The notes: generated by a model from the letters alone, not told the origin. A stretch of DNA of 14,341 nt from JBBQVZ01 sp038211015 (GCA_038211015.1 JBBQVZ010000090.1:1-14341), one strand, 5' to 3'; shown: positions 5,870 through 13,392, numbered from the stretch's first letter. Program-made: numbers and translations.

Positions 5870-6535
5870 TGCTGTTCGCCCTCGTTTACGCGCTGTCCGC
5901 CGCATGATCGGGCCCGCTCGACGTTCCGACCTCGAGCTGGAGATCGAGGTCGTCGTCTTGCATCATCAGCTGAAGGTGCTCTCGCGCAAGCGCGGACGGG
6001 TGAGGCTCCACCGCGTCGACAAGGCCTTCCTCGTGGCGTGCTCACGTGTCTTGCCGAGGCAACGCCGGGGGTCCTTCATGGTGTCACCCTCAACCTGCTG
6101 CGCTGCCACCGAGAGCTCGTGGCGCGCCGATTGACGTACCAGCACAAACCCCAAGGGCGCCCTCCCTTCGACCCACAGATCGCGGCGCTCATCTGCCGCA
6201 TGGCGAGGGAGAACCCACTATGGGGCTACATGCGGATCATGGGGGAGTGTCAGAAGCTCGGGATCGCAGTAGCGGCGACCACCGTGAAGAAGGTCCTACG
6301 GGCCGCCGGGCTCGACCCCGTACCGAGGCGCGACGGCCCGAGCTGGGGTGAGTTCCTACGCGCTCAAGCGGACGGGATCTGGGCGTGTGACTTCTTCAGC
6401 GTCGAGACCGTGTTCTTACGCACGCTCCACGTGTTGTTCTTCATCGAGGTCGGATCCCGAAGGCTGCACATCACCCCCGCCACAGCCCACGCTTCAGGGC
6501 GCTTCGTCACCCAGCAGGCGAAAAACCTGGCGATG
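5870..6535 (+). pseudogene. Truncated integrase-type (DDE) transposase
   Basis: This matches the actinobacterial integrase-core transposases of about 350 residues, in fragments. From ATG 5870 the hydrophobic start MLFALVYALSAA shifts frame into SDLELEIEVVVLHHQLKVLS. A second frameshift near 6090 leads to LLRCHRELVARRLTYQHKP. The HTH_21-like region (ENPLWGYMRIMGECQKLGI) and the start of the catalytic domain follow: IWACDFFSVETVFLRT holds the first catalytic Asp, then VLFFIEVGSRRLHI. Homology stops at KNLAM (6535), before the second Asp and the Glu of the DDE triad, so it cannot transpose. No terminal inverted repeats or target duplications were found. It abuts the SDR gene, suggesting an insertion followed by deletion. 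Confidence 0.8.
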
Positions 6536-6629
6536 GCTCGAGACCCTGACTCAGCGGGTGCTCACCCGTCGGCGGGTCGGAGAGCAGTCTCCCTCGAAGG
6601 AGCTGCTCGGACCCCAATAGACTCAGCCG

Positions 6630-7394
6630 ATGAGCGACATCCTTGTCACGGGCGCGAGCGGCTACATCGGCGGTCGCCTCGTCCAGCATCTGCTTGATCT
6701 CGGCGCGGCGGTCCGCGTCGCGGGCCGCGACGCCGAACGGCTACGGACCCGGTGGCCTGAGATCGACGCCGTTGAGATGGATGTCCTGCGAACGCAGTCG
6801 ATCGGTCCCGCCACCCAGGGCATCAGCGTCGCCTACTACCTGGTCCACTCGATGAGCGAGGGCGAAGCGGGATTCGCCGAGCGAGACCGCGCTGCCGCCG
6901 CGAACTTCGGCCGGGCGGCCCTCGCGAGCGGTGTGCGACTCGTCGTCTACCTCGGCGGCCTGGGCAGCGACGAGGACGACCTCTCGCATCACCTAGAGAG
7001 CCGCCACGAGACGGGTGCGGTCCTCGCCGACACCGGTCCCGCGCTCGTGGAGCTTCGTGCCGGCATCGTCATCGGCGCGGGGAGCGCGTCGTTCCGCATG
7101 TTGAAGGACCTTGTGAAACGACTGCCGGTCATGATCACGCCGCGCTGGGTCGAGACGCGCTCACAGCCGATCGCGATCGACGACGTGGTCGACTACCTCG
7201 AACACGCGCGTCACCTCTCTCCGGTCGAACATCACACCGTCATCGAGATCGGCGGCGCCGACATTCTCTCCTACCGCGAGATGATGCAGCGCGTCGGCGA
7301 CCCCGCGACGCGAGCGCCCCGTTCCGTAACGCCCGCCCGGCTCGGTTCGCCTATCAGCGATAGCTCGTCGCGTCGACCTCGATCCCGTTCTTGA
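6630..7394 (+). CDS. NAD(P)-binding SDR protein, 3'-truncated
   Basis: An atypical SDR/NmrA-like sugar-epimerase fold. ILVTGASGYIGGRL at residues 4-17 contains TGxxGxxG for NAD(P) binding. AYYLVHSMSEGEAGFAERDR, VVYLGGLGSD and LPVMITPRWVETRSQPIAI are hallmarks of the family that in full-length members has a long C-terminal DUF2867-type region. Here homology ends after YREMMQRVGD (about residue 227). The last 27 residues are Arg/Ser/Pro-rich and unrelated, so the C-terminal half of a protein of about 450-500 residues is missing. The Rossmann domain may still fold. No clear ribosome site precedes the ATG, and the transposase remnant ends 95 bases upstream, so the native promoter may also be gone. 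Probably a decaying gene of the cluster to the right. Confidence 0.7.
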   Translation: MSDILVTGASGYIGGRLVQHLLDLGAAVRVAGRDAERLRTRWPEIDAVEMDVLRTQSIGPATQGISVAYYLVHSMSEGEAGFAERDRAAAANFGRAALASGVRLVVYLGGLGSDEDDLSHHLESRHETGAVLADTGPALVELRAGIVIGAGSASFRMLKDLVKRLPVMITPRWVETRSQPIAIDDVVDYLEHARHLSPVEHHTVIEIGGADILSYREMMQRVGDPATRAPRSVTPARLGSPISDSSSRRPRSRS

Positions 7395-7554
7395 CGTTCT
7401 TCCAGATCGCCCGTGCGCTCGTGCTCTGGCCGCCCGAGTGATGTTCGTCGTGGGCCGGAAGATGCTCACGCGCAACATGATGGCTTGGGTGTGCTGGTCG
7501 GATTCCTGGCCGGCGTCCTCACCGACATGCTTCTCGTCTACCTCGGCGGCTGAG
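7378..7554 (+). pseudogene. Possible remnant of a small membrane protein
   Basis: Three consecutive pieces in different plus-strand frames look hydrophobic and protein-like: IPFLTFFQIARALVLW, FVVGRKMLTRNMMAWV and LGVLVGFLAGVLTDMLLVYL ending GG at a TGA (7552-7554). The last is a convincing transmembrane helix. At least two frameshifts would be required. A competing minus-strand reading (ARAIWKNVKNGIEVDATSYR, then stop) also has GC-rich third positions, so the true coding strand is unresolved. Confidence 0.25.
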
Positions 7555-7577
7555 CGTCTCGGTTCACGCCGCTGCCG

Positions 7578-8765
7578 TCAGCGGGCCAGGACGATCTGAC
7601 GGACATCGGCGCGGCCGGCGCGGAAGCCGCCCTCGCAGTACGCCAGGTAATAGCGCCACATGCGGACGAAACGCTCGTCGAAGCCGAGCGCAGCGACGGC
7701 CGGAAGGTTCGCATCGAAGTTCTGCTGCCAGATGCCCAGCGTGCGCGCGTACGACGCCCCGTAGCCGCGATCATCGATCCACGACAGGCCGTTGACGCGC
7801 GCGAGGTCGCGCACGACCTTCGGCGCGGGGACCTGCCCGCCAGGGAACACGTAGCGACGGATGAAGTCGGGGTTCTCGTCGGATGATCGCCAGTGGTGAT
7901 CGGCGACGGTGATGACCTGGATCCCGATCGTCCCGCCGGGACAAGTCAGGTCGTGCAGGCGCCGGAAGTACGGCGCCCACAGCGACTGCGGGATCGACTC
8001 GACCATCTCGATGGAGACGATCCGGTCGAAGCGCCCGTCGACGTCGCGGAAGTCCTGCAACCGCGTCTCCACGAGATCGCCGAGACCCCGGTCAGCCATC
8101 AGCTTCCCGACATGCTTGAACTGTTCCTTCGAGATGGTGATGGCGGTGACGCGGCATCCGAGCTCGCCGGCCGCATACGCGGCGAACTCGCCCCAGCCGC
8201 ACCCGATGTCGAGCACGTGCTCACCGGGACGCAGTCCCGTCGCGGCGGCGAGGCGCCGGTACTTCTCGCGCTGCGCATCCTCGAGTGTCATCTCCTCGCG
8301 CGTGAACACCGCCGACGAGTACGTCATGGAGGGGTCCAGCCACAGCGCGTAGAAGTTGTTGCCCAGGTCGTAATGCTGCACGATGTCGTGCAGCGGTCCC
8401 CGTGGCGCGGCGGCGCGTCCCAGTCGCCGCCAGATGGCGCGACCCGCGCGATCGAGCGCTTCCGGGACGCGCATGTCGGTCGAGGGCTCCAGCTGTGTCG
8501 CGCCCAGCTCGATCACGGCGGCCAGATCCGGCGTGTCGAAGTCGCCGTCGATGTAGCCGTCGGCCAGGCCGATGGCCCCCAGTGTCGCGACCCGGCGCAG
8601 GAGCTTCGTGTCGTGCAGTTCGACGTGCGCCTGGGGACCGGGACGCCCGGCCCCGAACGAGCGGTGACTCCCGTCAGGAAGGTCGACGGTGAGGCCGCCG
8701 GCGCGGACCCGGCGTCCCACCGCGTCCAGGATGGCGAGGTCGATGGCAGTCAGGGCGTTCATCAT
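7578..8765 (-). CDS. Cyclopropane-fatty-acyl-phospholipid synthase family methyltransferase
   Basis: This SAM-dependent enzyme class adds a methylene group across a cis double bond of membrane phospholipid acyl chains. At 395 residues it has normal family length. The N-terminal lipid-binding part (residues 1-120) includes ADGYIDGDFDTPDL. The catalytic domain begins at HYDLGNNFYALWLDPSMTYS (131-150). The SAM-binding motif I is LDIGCGWGE (185-193). FDRIVSIEMVE and DFIRRYVFPGGQVP follow in the expected order. The ATG at 8765 overlaps the TGA of the DUF1365 gene as ATGA. It is the last gene of the leftward operon. The same trio (FAD oxidoreductase, DUF1365, cfa-like) is light-induced in Pseudomonas and related bacteria under LitR/CarH-type regulators, so a membrane-protective role under light is plausible. 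Confidence 0.9.
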   Translation of the reverse strand: MMNALTAIDLAILDAVGRRVRAGGLTVDLPDGSHRSFGAGRPGPQAHVELHDTKLLRRVATLGAIGLADGYIDGDFDTPDLAAVIELGATQLEPSTDMRVPEALDRAGRAIWRRLGRAAAPRGPLHDIVQHYDLGNNFYALWLDPSMTYSSAVFTREEMTLEDAQREKYRRLAAATGLRPGEHVLDIGCGWGEFAAYAAGELGCRVTAITISKEQFKHVGKLMADRGLGDLVETRLQDFRDVDGRFDRIVSIEMVESIPQSLWAPYFRRLHDLTCPGGTIGIQVITVADHHWRSSDENPDFIRRYVFPGGQVPAPKVVRDLARVNGLSWIDDRGYGASYARTLGIWQQNFDANLPAVAALGFDERFVRMWRYYLAYCEGGFRAGRADVRQIVLAR

Positions 8766-9571
8766 GCGGCCGGCCGTATCCGCTCCCGGGGGAGCACCGT
8801 GACCGCGTGCGCGGGCGGGTCCGGGCGTCGCCGGTAGGGCGTACCCTTCAGCCACAGCTTCGCAGCCTCCACGTGGATCCCGCCCATCACTTTGATCGTG
8901 ACCAGCGGATAGCCGAAGAAGGCGCGCGCGAGGTTCATGCCGGTGAGGGGTGCGCGCCGCGCCGTGAGCGCGGCGGTCAGCACGTGACCCTCGGGTACTC
9001 GCTCGCGCACCACGACCGAGAGCCGATCGTCGGGGACCCGGGTCGCGAAGTCGTACCGCGCGTCCATCCCGATGAACGGTGACACGAACAGCTCCTTGTC
9101 GAACCGCCGGCGCACGATGTCCCCGGCCGTGGCCGGCTCCTCGATGGGCACGAGGTACGCGTGCGTCTCCCCGAACGTGTTCGAGACCTCATACAACACG
9201 GCCCGCAGGCCCTCGTCGCGGTCATAGCAGAACCAGACCGAGATCGGGTTGAACACGTAGCCCAGAACGCGCGGGAAGGTCAGCATTCGGATCGAGCCAT
9301 CGCCGAGGTCGATCCCTACCGTTGCGAGCTCCGCTTCGATCCACGGCCGAAGGGGCGAGCCGTCGCGCGGTCCATGGTCGCGGGTGCGGAAGCTCACCGC
9401 GCCCGGTCGGTCGACGGTGAACCCCGGCACGGTCCGATCCAGCTCCGCCAGTTCATCGAGATCGGCGAACAGGTACCAGACGCCGTACGAGAGCCGGTGG
9501 CGCCGGGGGAAGTACCGCGTGTGGGTCACGCGGCCGAAGTACAGCGCCGACGCCGTGCGGGCCACCGTCAT
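8762..9571 (-). CDS. DUF1365 family protein
   Basis: The product is 269 residues. Family signatures are ALYFGRVTHTRYFPRRHRLS at the N-terminus, WYLFADLDELAELD, RMLTFPRVLGYVFNPISVWF (about 100-119), YEVSNTFGETHAYLVP, and FDKELFVSPFIGMDARYDF. The biochemical function is not established. The family almost always sits between an FAD-dependent amine-oxidase-like protein and a cyclopropane synthase, so it probably helps modify membrane fatty acids. The ATG at 9571 overlaps the upstream TGA by ATGA, and its own stop overlaps the next start in the same way. A longer open frame upstream of 9571 is only the shadow of the FAD gene and was rejected. Confidence 0.92.
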   Translation of the reverse strand: MTVARTASALYFGRVTHTRYFPRRHRLSYGVWYLFADLDELAELDRTVPGFTVDRPGAVSFRTRDHGPRDGSPLRPWIEAELATVGIDLGDGSIRMLTFPRVLGYVFNPISVWFCYDRDEGLRAVLYEVSNTFGETHAYLVPIEEPATAGDIVRRRFDKELFVSPFIGMDARYDFATRVPDDRLSVVVRERVPEGHVLTAALTARRAPLTGMNLARAFFGYPLVTIKVMGGIHVEAAKLWLKGTPYRRRPDPPAHAVTVLPRERIRPAA

Positions 9572-10875
9572 CGTGCGAACCCCGCGGGAACCCCCGGCCG
9601 CGCCGGCGAAGAGGACAGCGCGTCCCACCACGGTGCGGGCGATTGCAGCGCTGCCGCCACCTCCAGGCCCGAGCGGAGGGCGTCCTCGTGGAACCCCATC
9701 CCGAAGTAGCTGCCGCAGAACCACGTGTTCCGGACGCCCTGGATCGAGGGAAGCGCCGGCTGCGCGGCCAGCGACGCGGTGTCGAACTGAGGGTGATGAT
9801 AGGTCTGTGTGTGCTCGATCTCGCGGGGTTCGAACGACGGGTTGAGTGTCAAGATCACCGGCCGCTCGGTCCGGAGGTTCTGCAGGCGGTTCATCCAATA
9901 GGAGACCGAGACACGCTCCCGCCCGCCGGGGTCTCGGTCCTCGGACAGGTAGTTCCAACTGGACCAGACGCCGCGGCGGCTCGGCATCAAGGAAGCATCC
10001 CGGTGGAGCACGGCGAGGTTCTCCTGGTAGCGGAACGCCGAGAGCACGCTGCGCTCGGCCGGGCCGGCATCGCGGCCGAGGATCTGCAGTGACGTGTCGG
10101 CATGCGTGGCGAGCACGACGTGGTGGAACCGCTCGGCGCGGCCGCCCGCATCGCGGACCACGACACCGCCGGGGACGCGCATGATCTCGGTCACGGCGGT
10201 GTGAAGCCGCGCCTGCGCCTCGAACGGCGCGGAGAGTCGGGCCACGTACTCGCGGCTTCCTCCACTCACCGTTCGCCACTTCGGCCGCTGGGTCACGTTC
10301 AGCAGGCCGTGATTCTCCAGGAAGCCGATCAGGGAACGCGCGGGCATGTCGAGCATGGCGTCCAGGCTCGAGGACCAGATGCACGCAACCACCGGAAGGA
10401 GGAAGTCGCGTCGGAACGCCTCGGAGAGTTGCATGCGGTCCAGGAGCTGACGGGTCGTCTCGTCGTGGCGCGCCGCGACCTCACCGGGCGCCTCACGCGT
10501 GAATCGGATGATCTCTGGGACCATGCTCCGGTAGTCGCGCCGTAGCAGGTTGGAGGGCGCGGCGATCAGCCCGAGGGCGCGCGCCTGATACTCGAATGCC
10601 CCCATCGCCTTGGAGACAGCGAACGACATGTCGGTGGGCTCGCTCGCCACGCCCAGATGCGCGAACAGGCGCACGAGGTTCGGGTAATTCCGCTCGTTGT
10701 AGACGATGAAGCCGGTGTCCACCGGCACCCGCCGGTCGCCGTCGGGCACCTCGACCGTATGGGCGTGGCCACCTAGACGGTCGTCGGTCTCGTACACCGT
10801 CACGTGATGCTCCCGATGCAACGCCCAGGCGGCGCTGAGTCCCGCGATCCCGGTTCCGACGACGGCGATGTTCAA
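9568..10875 (-). CDS. FAD-dependent oxidoreductase (NAD/FAD-binding, COG2907 type)
   Basis: Residues 2-15 (NIAVVGTGIAGLSA) form the Rossmann GxGxxG FAD-binding loop, followed by the acidic Glu of VYETDDRLGGHAHT. VDTGFIVYNERNYPNLVRLF and the C-terminal NTWFCGSYFGMGFHEDA, the second FAD-contact region, are typical of COG2907 amine-oxidase-like proteins; length is 435 residues. The substrate is unknown; flavin-dependent modification of unsaturated lipids is suggested by its constant partners DUF1365 and the cyclopropane synthase. The start is TTG at 10875 with AGGAGGT ten bases upstream. The upstream ATG at 10939 falls within the operator-like palindrome and adds residues without homology. It is first in a three-gene ATGA-coupled operon, and the palindrome at 10914-10943 probably controls it. 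Confidence 0.9.
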   Translation of the reverse strand: MNIAVVGTGIAGLSAAWALHREHHVTVYETDDRLGGHAHTVEVPDGDRRVPVDTGFIVYNERNYPNLVRLFAHLGVASEPTDMSFAVSKAMGAFEYQARALGLIAAPSNLLRRDYRSMVPEIIRFTREAPGEVAARHDETTRQLLDRMQLSEAFRRDFLLPVVACIWSSSLDAMLDMPARSLIGFLENHGLLNVTQRPKWRTVSGGSREYVARLSAPFEAQARLHTAVTEIMRVPGGVVVRDAGGRAERFHHVVLATHADTSLQILGRDAGPAERSVLSAFRYQENLAVLHRDASLMPSRRGVWSSWNYLSEDRDPGGRERVSVSYWMNRLQNLRTERPVILTLNPSFEPREIEHTQTYHHPQFDTASLAAQPALPSIQGVRNTWFCGSYFGMGFHEDALRSGLEVAAALQSPAPWWDALSSSPARPGVPAGFAR

Positions 10876-10913
10876 CGTGCGTTCGACCTCCTGCTTTCGA
10901 GTATCCCCAGGCG

Positions 10914-10943
10914 TGCATAGTTTCGGTGCGCTGAACCTATGCA
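10914..10943. promoter_or_regulatory. Palindromic operator: TGCATAG-N16-CTATGCA
   Basis: TGCATAG (10914-10920) and CTATGCA (10937-10943) form a perfect 7-base inverted repeat with a 16-base spacer. The minus-strand arm extends to the full TGCATAGGTT box, and the plus-strand arm reads TGCATAGTTT. It lies in the 68-base gap between the SDR stop and the FAD-oxidoreductase start, 39 bases before the TTG. Symmetric half-sites suit a dimer-based regulator; the CarH-like MerR protein encoded 1.6 kb away is the obvious candidate. Confidence 0.6.
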
Positions 10944-11930
10944 TCACTGCGGTGGAGCCGCGAGGCGAGGCGCCTCGGTCAGGGCGAGGCAGGCCTCCCA
11001 CAGTCGGCGGGAGTCCTCCGGGCTCACCCGGGTGCCGGGGAGGCGGTCGAGCGTCCGGGGCCGGCGATCCAGCCAGAGCCGGCCCGTGGAGCGTGCGGCC
11101 TCGGGGGACGCTGCCAGCCACACGATCGTGTCGGCCCCCTGTGCCGGCGTGCGCAGAAGCGGCCCAACCAAACGGTGGAAGCGCGGCATCGACGCCTCGA
11201 TCCCTGGGGTGTCCGCCCAGCCGGGATGCATGGCGTGCGCCACGACGCTGGACCGCCGCTCCTGCGCGGCCCACAGGCGCGTGAGGACCATCTGTGCCCG
11301 CTTCGCGCGCGCGTAGGCGACGCCCCCGCGGTAGGGCTCTCGCTCCATCTGCAGGTCGTCGAGATGGAGCGCCTGCGTGTACATCCCACCGGACGTGACC
11401 GTGATGATCCGACCGTCGTCGCTCTGTCGCAGGAGGGGAAGCAGGCCGCGCGTGAGGACGAACGGCCCCAACACCATCGTGGCGAACGTCATCTCGAACC
11501 CATCGGCCGACGTGCGGAGCTCGGTCAGCAGCGAGCCGGCGTTGTTGATCAGCACGTCGAGCACGGGTTCGTTCGCCCGGATGTCCGACACGGCGTGTCG
11601 CACGGAATCGAGGTCGCTCATGTCGGCACGGAACACGGCCAGATCAGTGCTCCCGGTCGCCGTCGCGATCCGTTCGCGGGCGGCCTCGGCCTTCCCCATG
11701 TTGCGGGCCACGATCAGGACGCGTGCACCCATATTCGCTAGCGCCGTCGCCGTCACCTCGCCGAGGCCCGAGGTCGCGCCCGTCACGGCCACAACCCGGC
11801 CGCGCATGGTTAGATCCTCCAGGGGCATCCAGTGGAACAGGCGACGCCGCAGGTCGTAGCCGATCCGCGTGAAGCTCGGCACGACGAGCGCCTCCGCCAT
11901 TTCGTCGACGATGGGTTTCGGGTCCAGCAC
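10944..11930 (-). CDS. Short-chain dehydrogenase/reductase (SDR)
   Basis: Classical SDR fold of about 328 residues. VVAVTGATSGLGEVTA is the TGxxxGxG cofactor motif, LINNAGSLL the NNAG motif, and ITVTSGGMY supplies the catalytic Ser. AYARAKRAQM supplies YxxxK. An N-terminal extension (VVPSFTRIGYDLRRRLFHW) is typical of the subgroup found in LitR-type clusters, whose substrate is unknown; it probably oxidises or reduces a lipid or carotenoid-derived compound. I chose GTG 11930 because GGAG lies eight bases upstream and the product length fits. ATG 11900 and ATG 11960 are alternatives, and 11960 falls inside the box. It is transcribed leftward, divergently from the SRPBCC gene, with the FAD gene 68 bases downstream behind its own palindrome. 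Confidence 0.88.
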   Translation of the reverse strand: MLDPKPIVDEMAEALVVPSFTRIGYDLRRRLFHWMPLEDLTMRGRVVAVTGATSGLGEVTATALANMGARVLIVARNMGKAEAARERIATATGSTDLAVFRADMSDLDSVRHAVSDIRANEPVLDVLINNAGSLLTELRTSADGFEMTFATMVLGPFVLTRGLLPLLRQSDDGRIITVTSGGMYTQALHLDDLQMEREPYRGGVAYARAKRAQMVLTRLWAAQERRSSVVAHAMHPGWADTPGIEASMPRFHRLVGPLLRTPAQGADTIVWLAASPEAARSTGRLWLDRRPRTLDRLPGTRVSPEDSRRLWEACLALTEAPRLAAPPQ

Positions 11931-11955
11931 GATCGCGGCTCCGGTTAATGTCGGG

Positions 11956-11965
11956 TGCATAGGTT
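11956..11965 (+). promoter_or_regulatory. TGCATAGGTT box in the SDR/SRPBCC divergent spacer
   Basis: Perfect copy of the box, 81 bases upstream of the SRPBCC start on the plus strand and 25 bases upstream of the SDR start on the minus strand. It is followed after 24 bases by CGCGTAGGAT, the same spacing as in front of the secreted-protein operon. Confidence 0.55.
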
Positions 11966-12009
11966 CTTGCCACGAAGGTAGCAGCGGCCCGCGTAGGATT
12001 GCCTCCTCA

Positions 12010-12019
12010 AACCCATGCA
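12010..12019 (-). promoter_or_regulatory. Second, inverted box (TGCATGGGTT)
   Basis: On the minus strand TGCATGGGTT differs from the consensus box by one base and faces the box at 11956-11965, making a widely spaced inverted pair across the divergent promoter region. It lies about 80 bases upstream of the SDR start. Confidence 0.4.
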
Positions 12020-12046
12020 CATGAGTTCGGAAGGGACGCCGAGGCT

Positions 12047-12511
12047 ATGCCGGAGCTACGCGAGGTCATCCAGGTGAGCCAGCCTCCGGACGAGGCCTTC
12101 GATGCCGTCGCCGACTTCTCCAGCGCCGCGCGCTGGGATCCCGGTGTCGTGGCGGCCGAGCGTATCCGCGAGGGGGTCCCGACGCCGAGCGGGGCTGGGG
12201 CGGTGTATCACCTGAGGGTCACCTTCCGCGGCCGCGAGTCGGAGATGACCTACCGCACGACGCAGTACGAGCGTCCGGTTCGCGTCGTGTTCCGGGGTAT
12301 CGGGCCGAGGATCGTGGCCACCGACACGATCGAGTTCGCGCCCGTCGAGGACGGCGGCACGCGCATCACGTACGTCGCCGACCTGCGGCTGACGGGTCTC
12401 GCGAAGGCGGCGGAGCCGTTCCTCGGCGGTGAGTTCGACGCGATGGGCAAGCGGGCGCTCGCCGGGATGAAGTCGTGGTTCGCCGCCCCCCCTGCTCCGG
12501 GCGAGACATGA
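12047..12511 (+). CDS. SRPBCC-family (polyketide cyclase/START-like) protein
   Basis: The product is 154 residues with a START-like hydrophobic-ligand-binding fold. LREVIQVSQPPDEAFDAVAD is the first strand and helix, followed by RWDPGVVAAERIREG. The strands YHLRVTFRGRESEMTYR, VRVVFRGIGP and DTIEFAPVEDGGTRITYVAD follow in SRPBCC order, with the long C-terminal helix GEFDAMGKRALAGMKSWF. Proteins of this fold bind or transport lipophilic molecules, and this one has no visible catalytic signature. I chose ATG 12047 because homology begins there. A TTG at 11999 would start inside the spacer. Its TGA overlaps the ATG of the regulator gene as ATGA, so regulator and SRPBCC protein are made together. 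A ligand role linked to membrane lipid or carotenoid is possible. Confidence 0.85.
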   Translation: MPELREVIQVSQPPDEAFDAVADFSSAARWDPGVVAAERIREGVPTPSGAGAVYHLRVTFRGRESEMTYRTTQYERPVRVVFRGIGPRIVATDTIEFAPVEDGGTRITYVADLRLTGLAKAAEPFLGGEFDAMGKRALAGMKSWFAAPPAPGET

Positions 12512-13392
12512 CGATGGCGGCCGATCGCGACGCCGGCGGGCGGCGCCCCATCGCCGCGGTCTCCGAGATGCTCGGCGTGCCCGTCCCGACGATCCGTTCT
12601 TGGGAGCGCCGCTACGGATTCCCGTCGCCGGCCCGAACCCGAGGCCAGCATCGCCGGTACTCGGTGCACGAGGTCGACGAGCTTCGCGCCCTCCGCGACA
12701 CGATCACCCAGGGCCACGCCGCCAAGGAGGCGGTCGAGATCGTGCGCCGGGGAGCGGTCGCCCCAGCCCGTTCGCTCGCCGTCGACGAGCTGCTGCGCGC
12801 GGCGATGAACCTGGACCCCAACGCCGTGCGGAGCGCGCTGAACGGGGCGACCGATTCCCTCGGAGTCGACGCCGCACTCGTGGACGTGGTGCTGCCGGCC
12901 ATGGAGGAGGTGGGCTCGCGATGGAAGGCCGGCACCTGCGACGCCGCCAACGAGCACCTTCTGACCGACGTCGTGCGCGCCTGGATCGCCCGCCTGACCA
13001 CGCTCGCGCCGATGACGTCGCCGGAACCTCCAGTGGTCCTGTCGTGCGGACCTAAGGACCTGCATACCGTGGGACTGGAGGCGTTCGGCATGCTGCTGAC
13101 GCGGCGCGGCGCACCCGCGGTGATGCTGGGGGCGCTCACGCCGGTCGCCTCGCTGCACCGGGCGGTCGAGGGATCGCACGCGGGCGCGGCCGTCGTGGTC
13201 TCGCAGCGCAGCGTGAACCGCCGCAGCACGGTGGCGTCCATCGAGGCGATCCATATCTTGCTGGGACCGCGTGCCTTCTACGCGGGCGGCGCGTTCTCGT
13301 CCCCCGCGTCCCGCAGGGAGGTGCCGGGCGTCTACCTGGGCACCGACCTGATCCGGGCCGCCGAGACCGTCATCGCCTCGCGCTCCGCGTGA
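12508..13392 (+). CDS. MerR-family B12-dependent light-sensing regulator (CarH/LitR-like)
   Basis: The product is 294 residues with three parts. The winged-helix MerR DNA-binding domain covers 13-80 (AAVSEMLGVPVPTIRSWERR, then YSVHEVDELRAL). The four-helix cobalamin cap domain covers about 85-165 and contains W139-x9-E149-H150, the signature that places Trp over adenosylcobalamin in CarH. The cobalamin-binding Rossmann domain covers about 175-290 and has D184-L-H186-T-V-G, where His186 is the lower cobalt ligand. In characterised CarH, dark AdoCbl-bound tetramers bind operators and light breaks the Co-C bond, releasing DNA. All residues needed for this are present, so light sensing is likely rather than the B12-only binding of CarA. 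It is ATGA-coupled to the SRPBCC gene and converges on the photolyase gene with a three-base gap. The TGCATAGGTT sites are its candidate operators. Confidence 0.92.
   Translation: MTMAADRDAGGRRPIAAVSEMLGVPVPTIRSWERRYGFPSPARTRGQHRRYSVHEVDELRALRDTITQGHAAKEAVEIVRRGAVAPARSLAVDELLRAAMNLDPNAVRSALNGATDSLGVDAALVDVVLPAMEEVGSRWKAGTCDAANEHLLTDVVRAWIARLTTLAPMTSPEPPVVLSCGPKDLHTVGLEAFGMLLTRRGAPAVMLGALTPVASLHRAVEGSHAGAAVVVSQRSVNRRSTVASIEAIHILLGPRAFYAGGAFSSPASRREVPGVYLGTDLIRAAETVIASRSA

Noticed and set aside
7893..8837. A 314-codon plus-strand frame opposite the cyclopropane synthase gene
   Set aside because: It is an antisense shadow of a clearly recognised enzyme, as is usual in high-GC DNA.
8762..10384. 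A 540-codon minus-strand frame covering DUF1365
   Set aside because: Everything upstream of ATG 9571 is a shadow of the FAD oxidoreductase, with Arg/Pro-rich composition.
9568..11274. A 568-codon minus-strand frame covering the FAD oxidoreductase
   Set aside because: The first 133 codons are antisense or shifted sequence of the SDR gene. Homology starts at the TTG at 10875 with a good ribosome site.
11960..12000. Housekeeping promoter TTGCCA / TAGGAT upstream of the SRPBCC gene
   Set aside because: The spacing is 21 bases, too long for a standard sigma-70 promoter of 16-19 bases.
11999..12046. N-terminal extension of the SRPBCC protein from TTG 11999
   Set aside because: The 16 added residues (MPPQTHAHEFGRDAEA) do not resemble the fold and would include the inverted box at 12010-12019.
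12250..13254. A 334-codon minus-strand frame opposite the regulator
   Set aside because: Antisense shadow; the plus strand encodes an unmistakable MerR/B12 protein.
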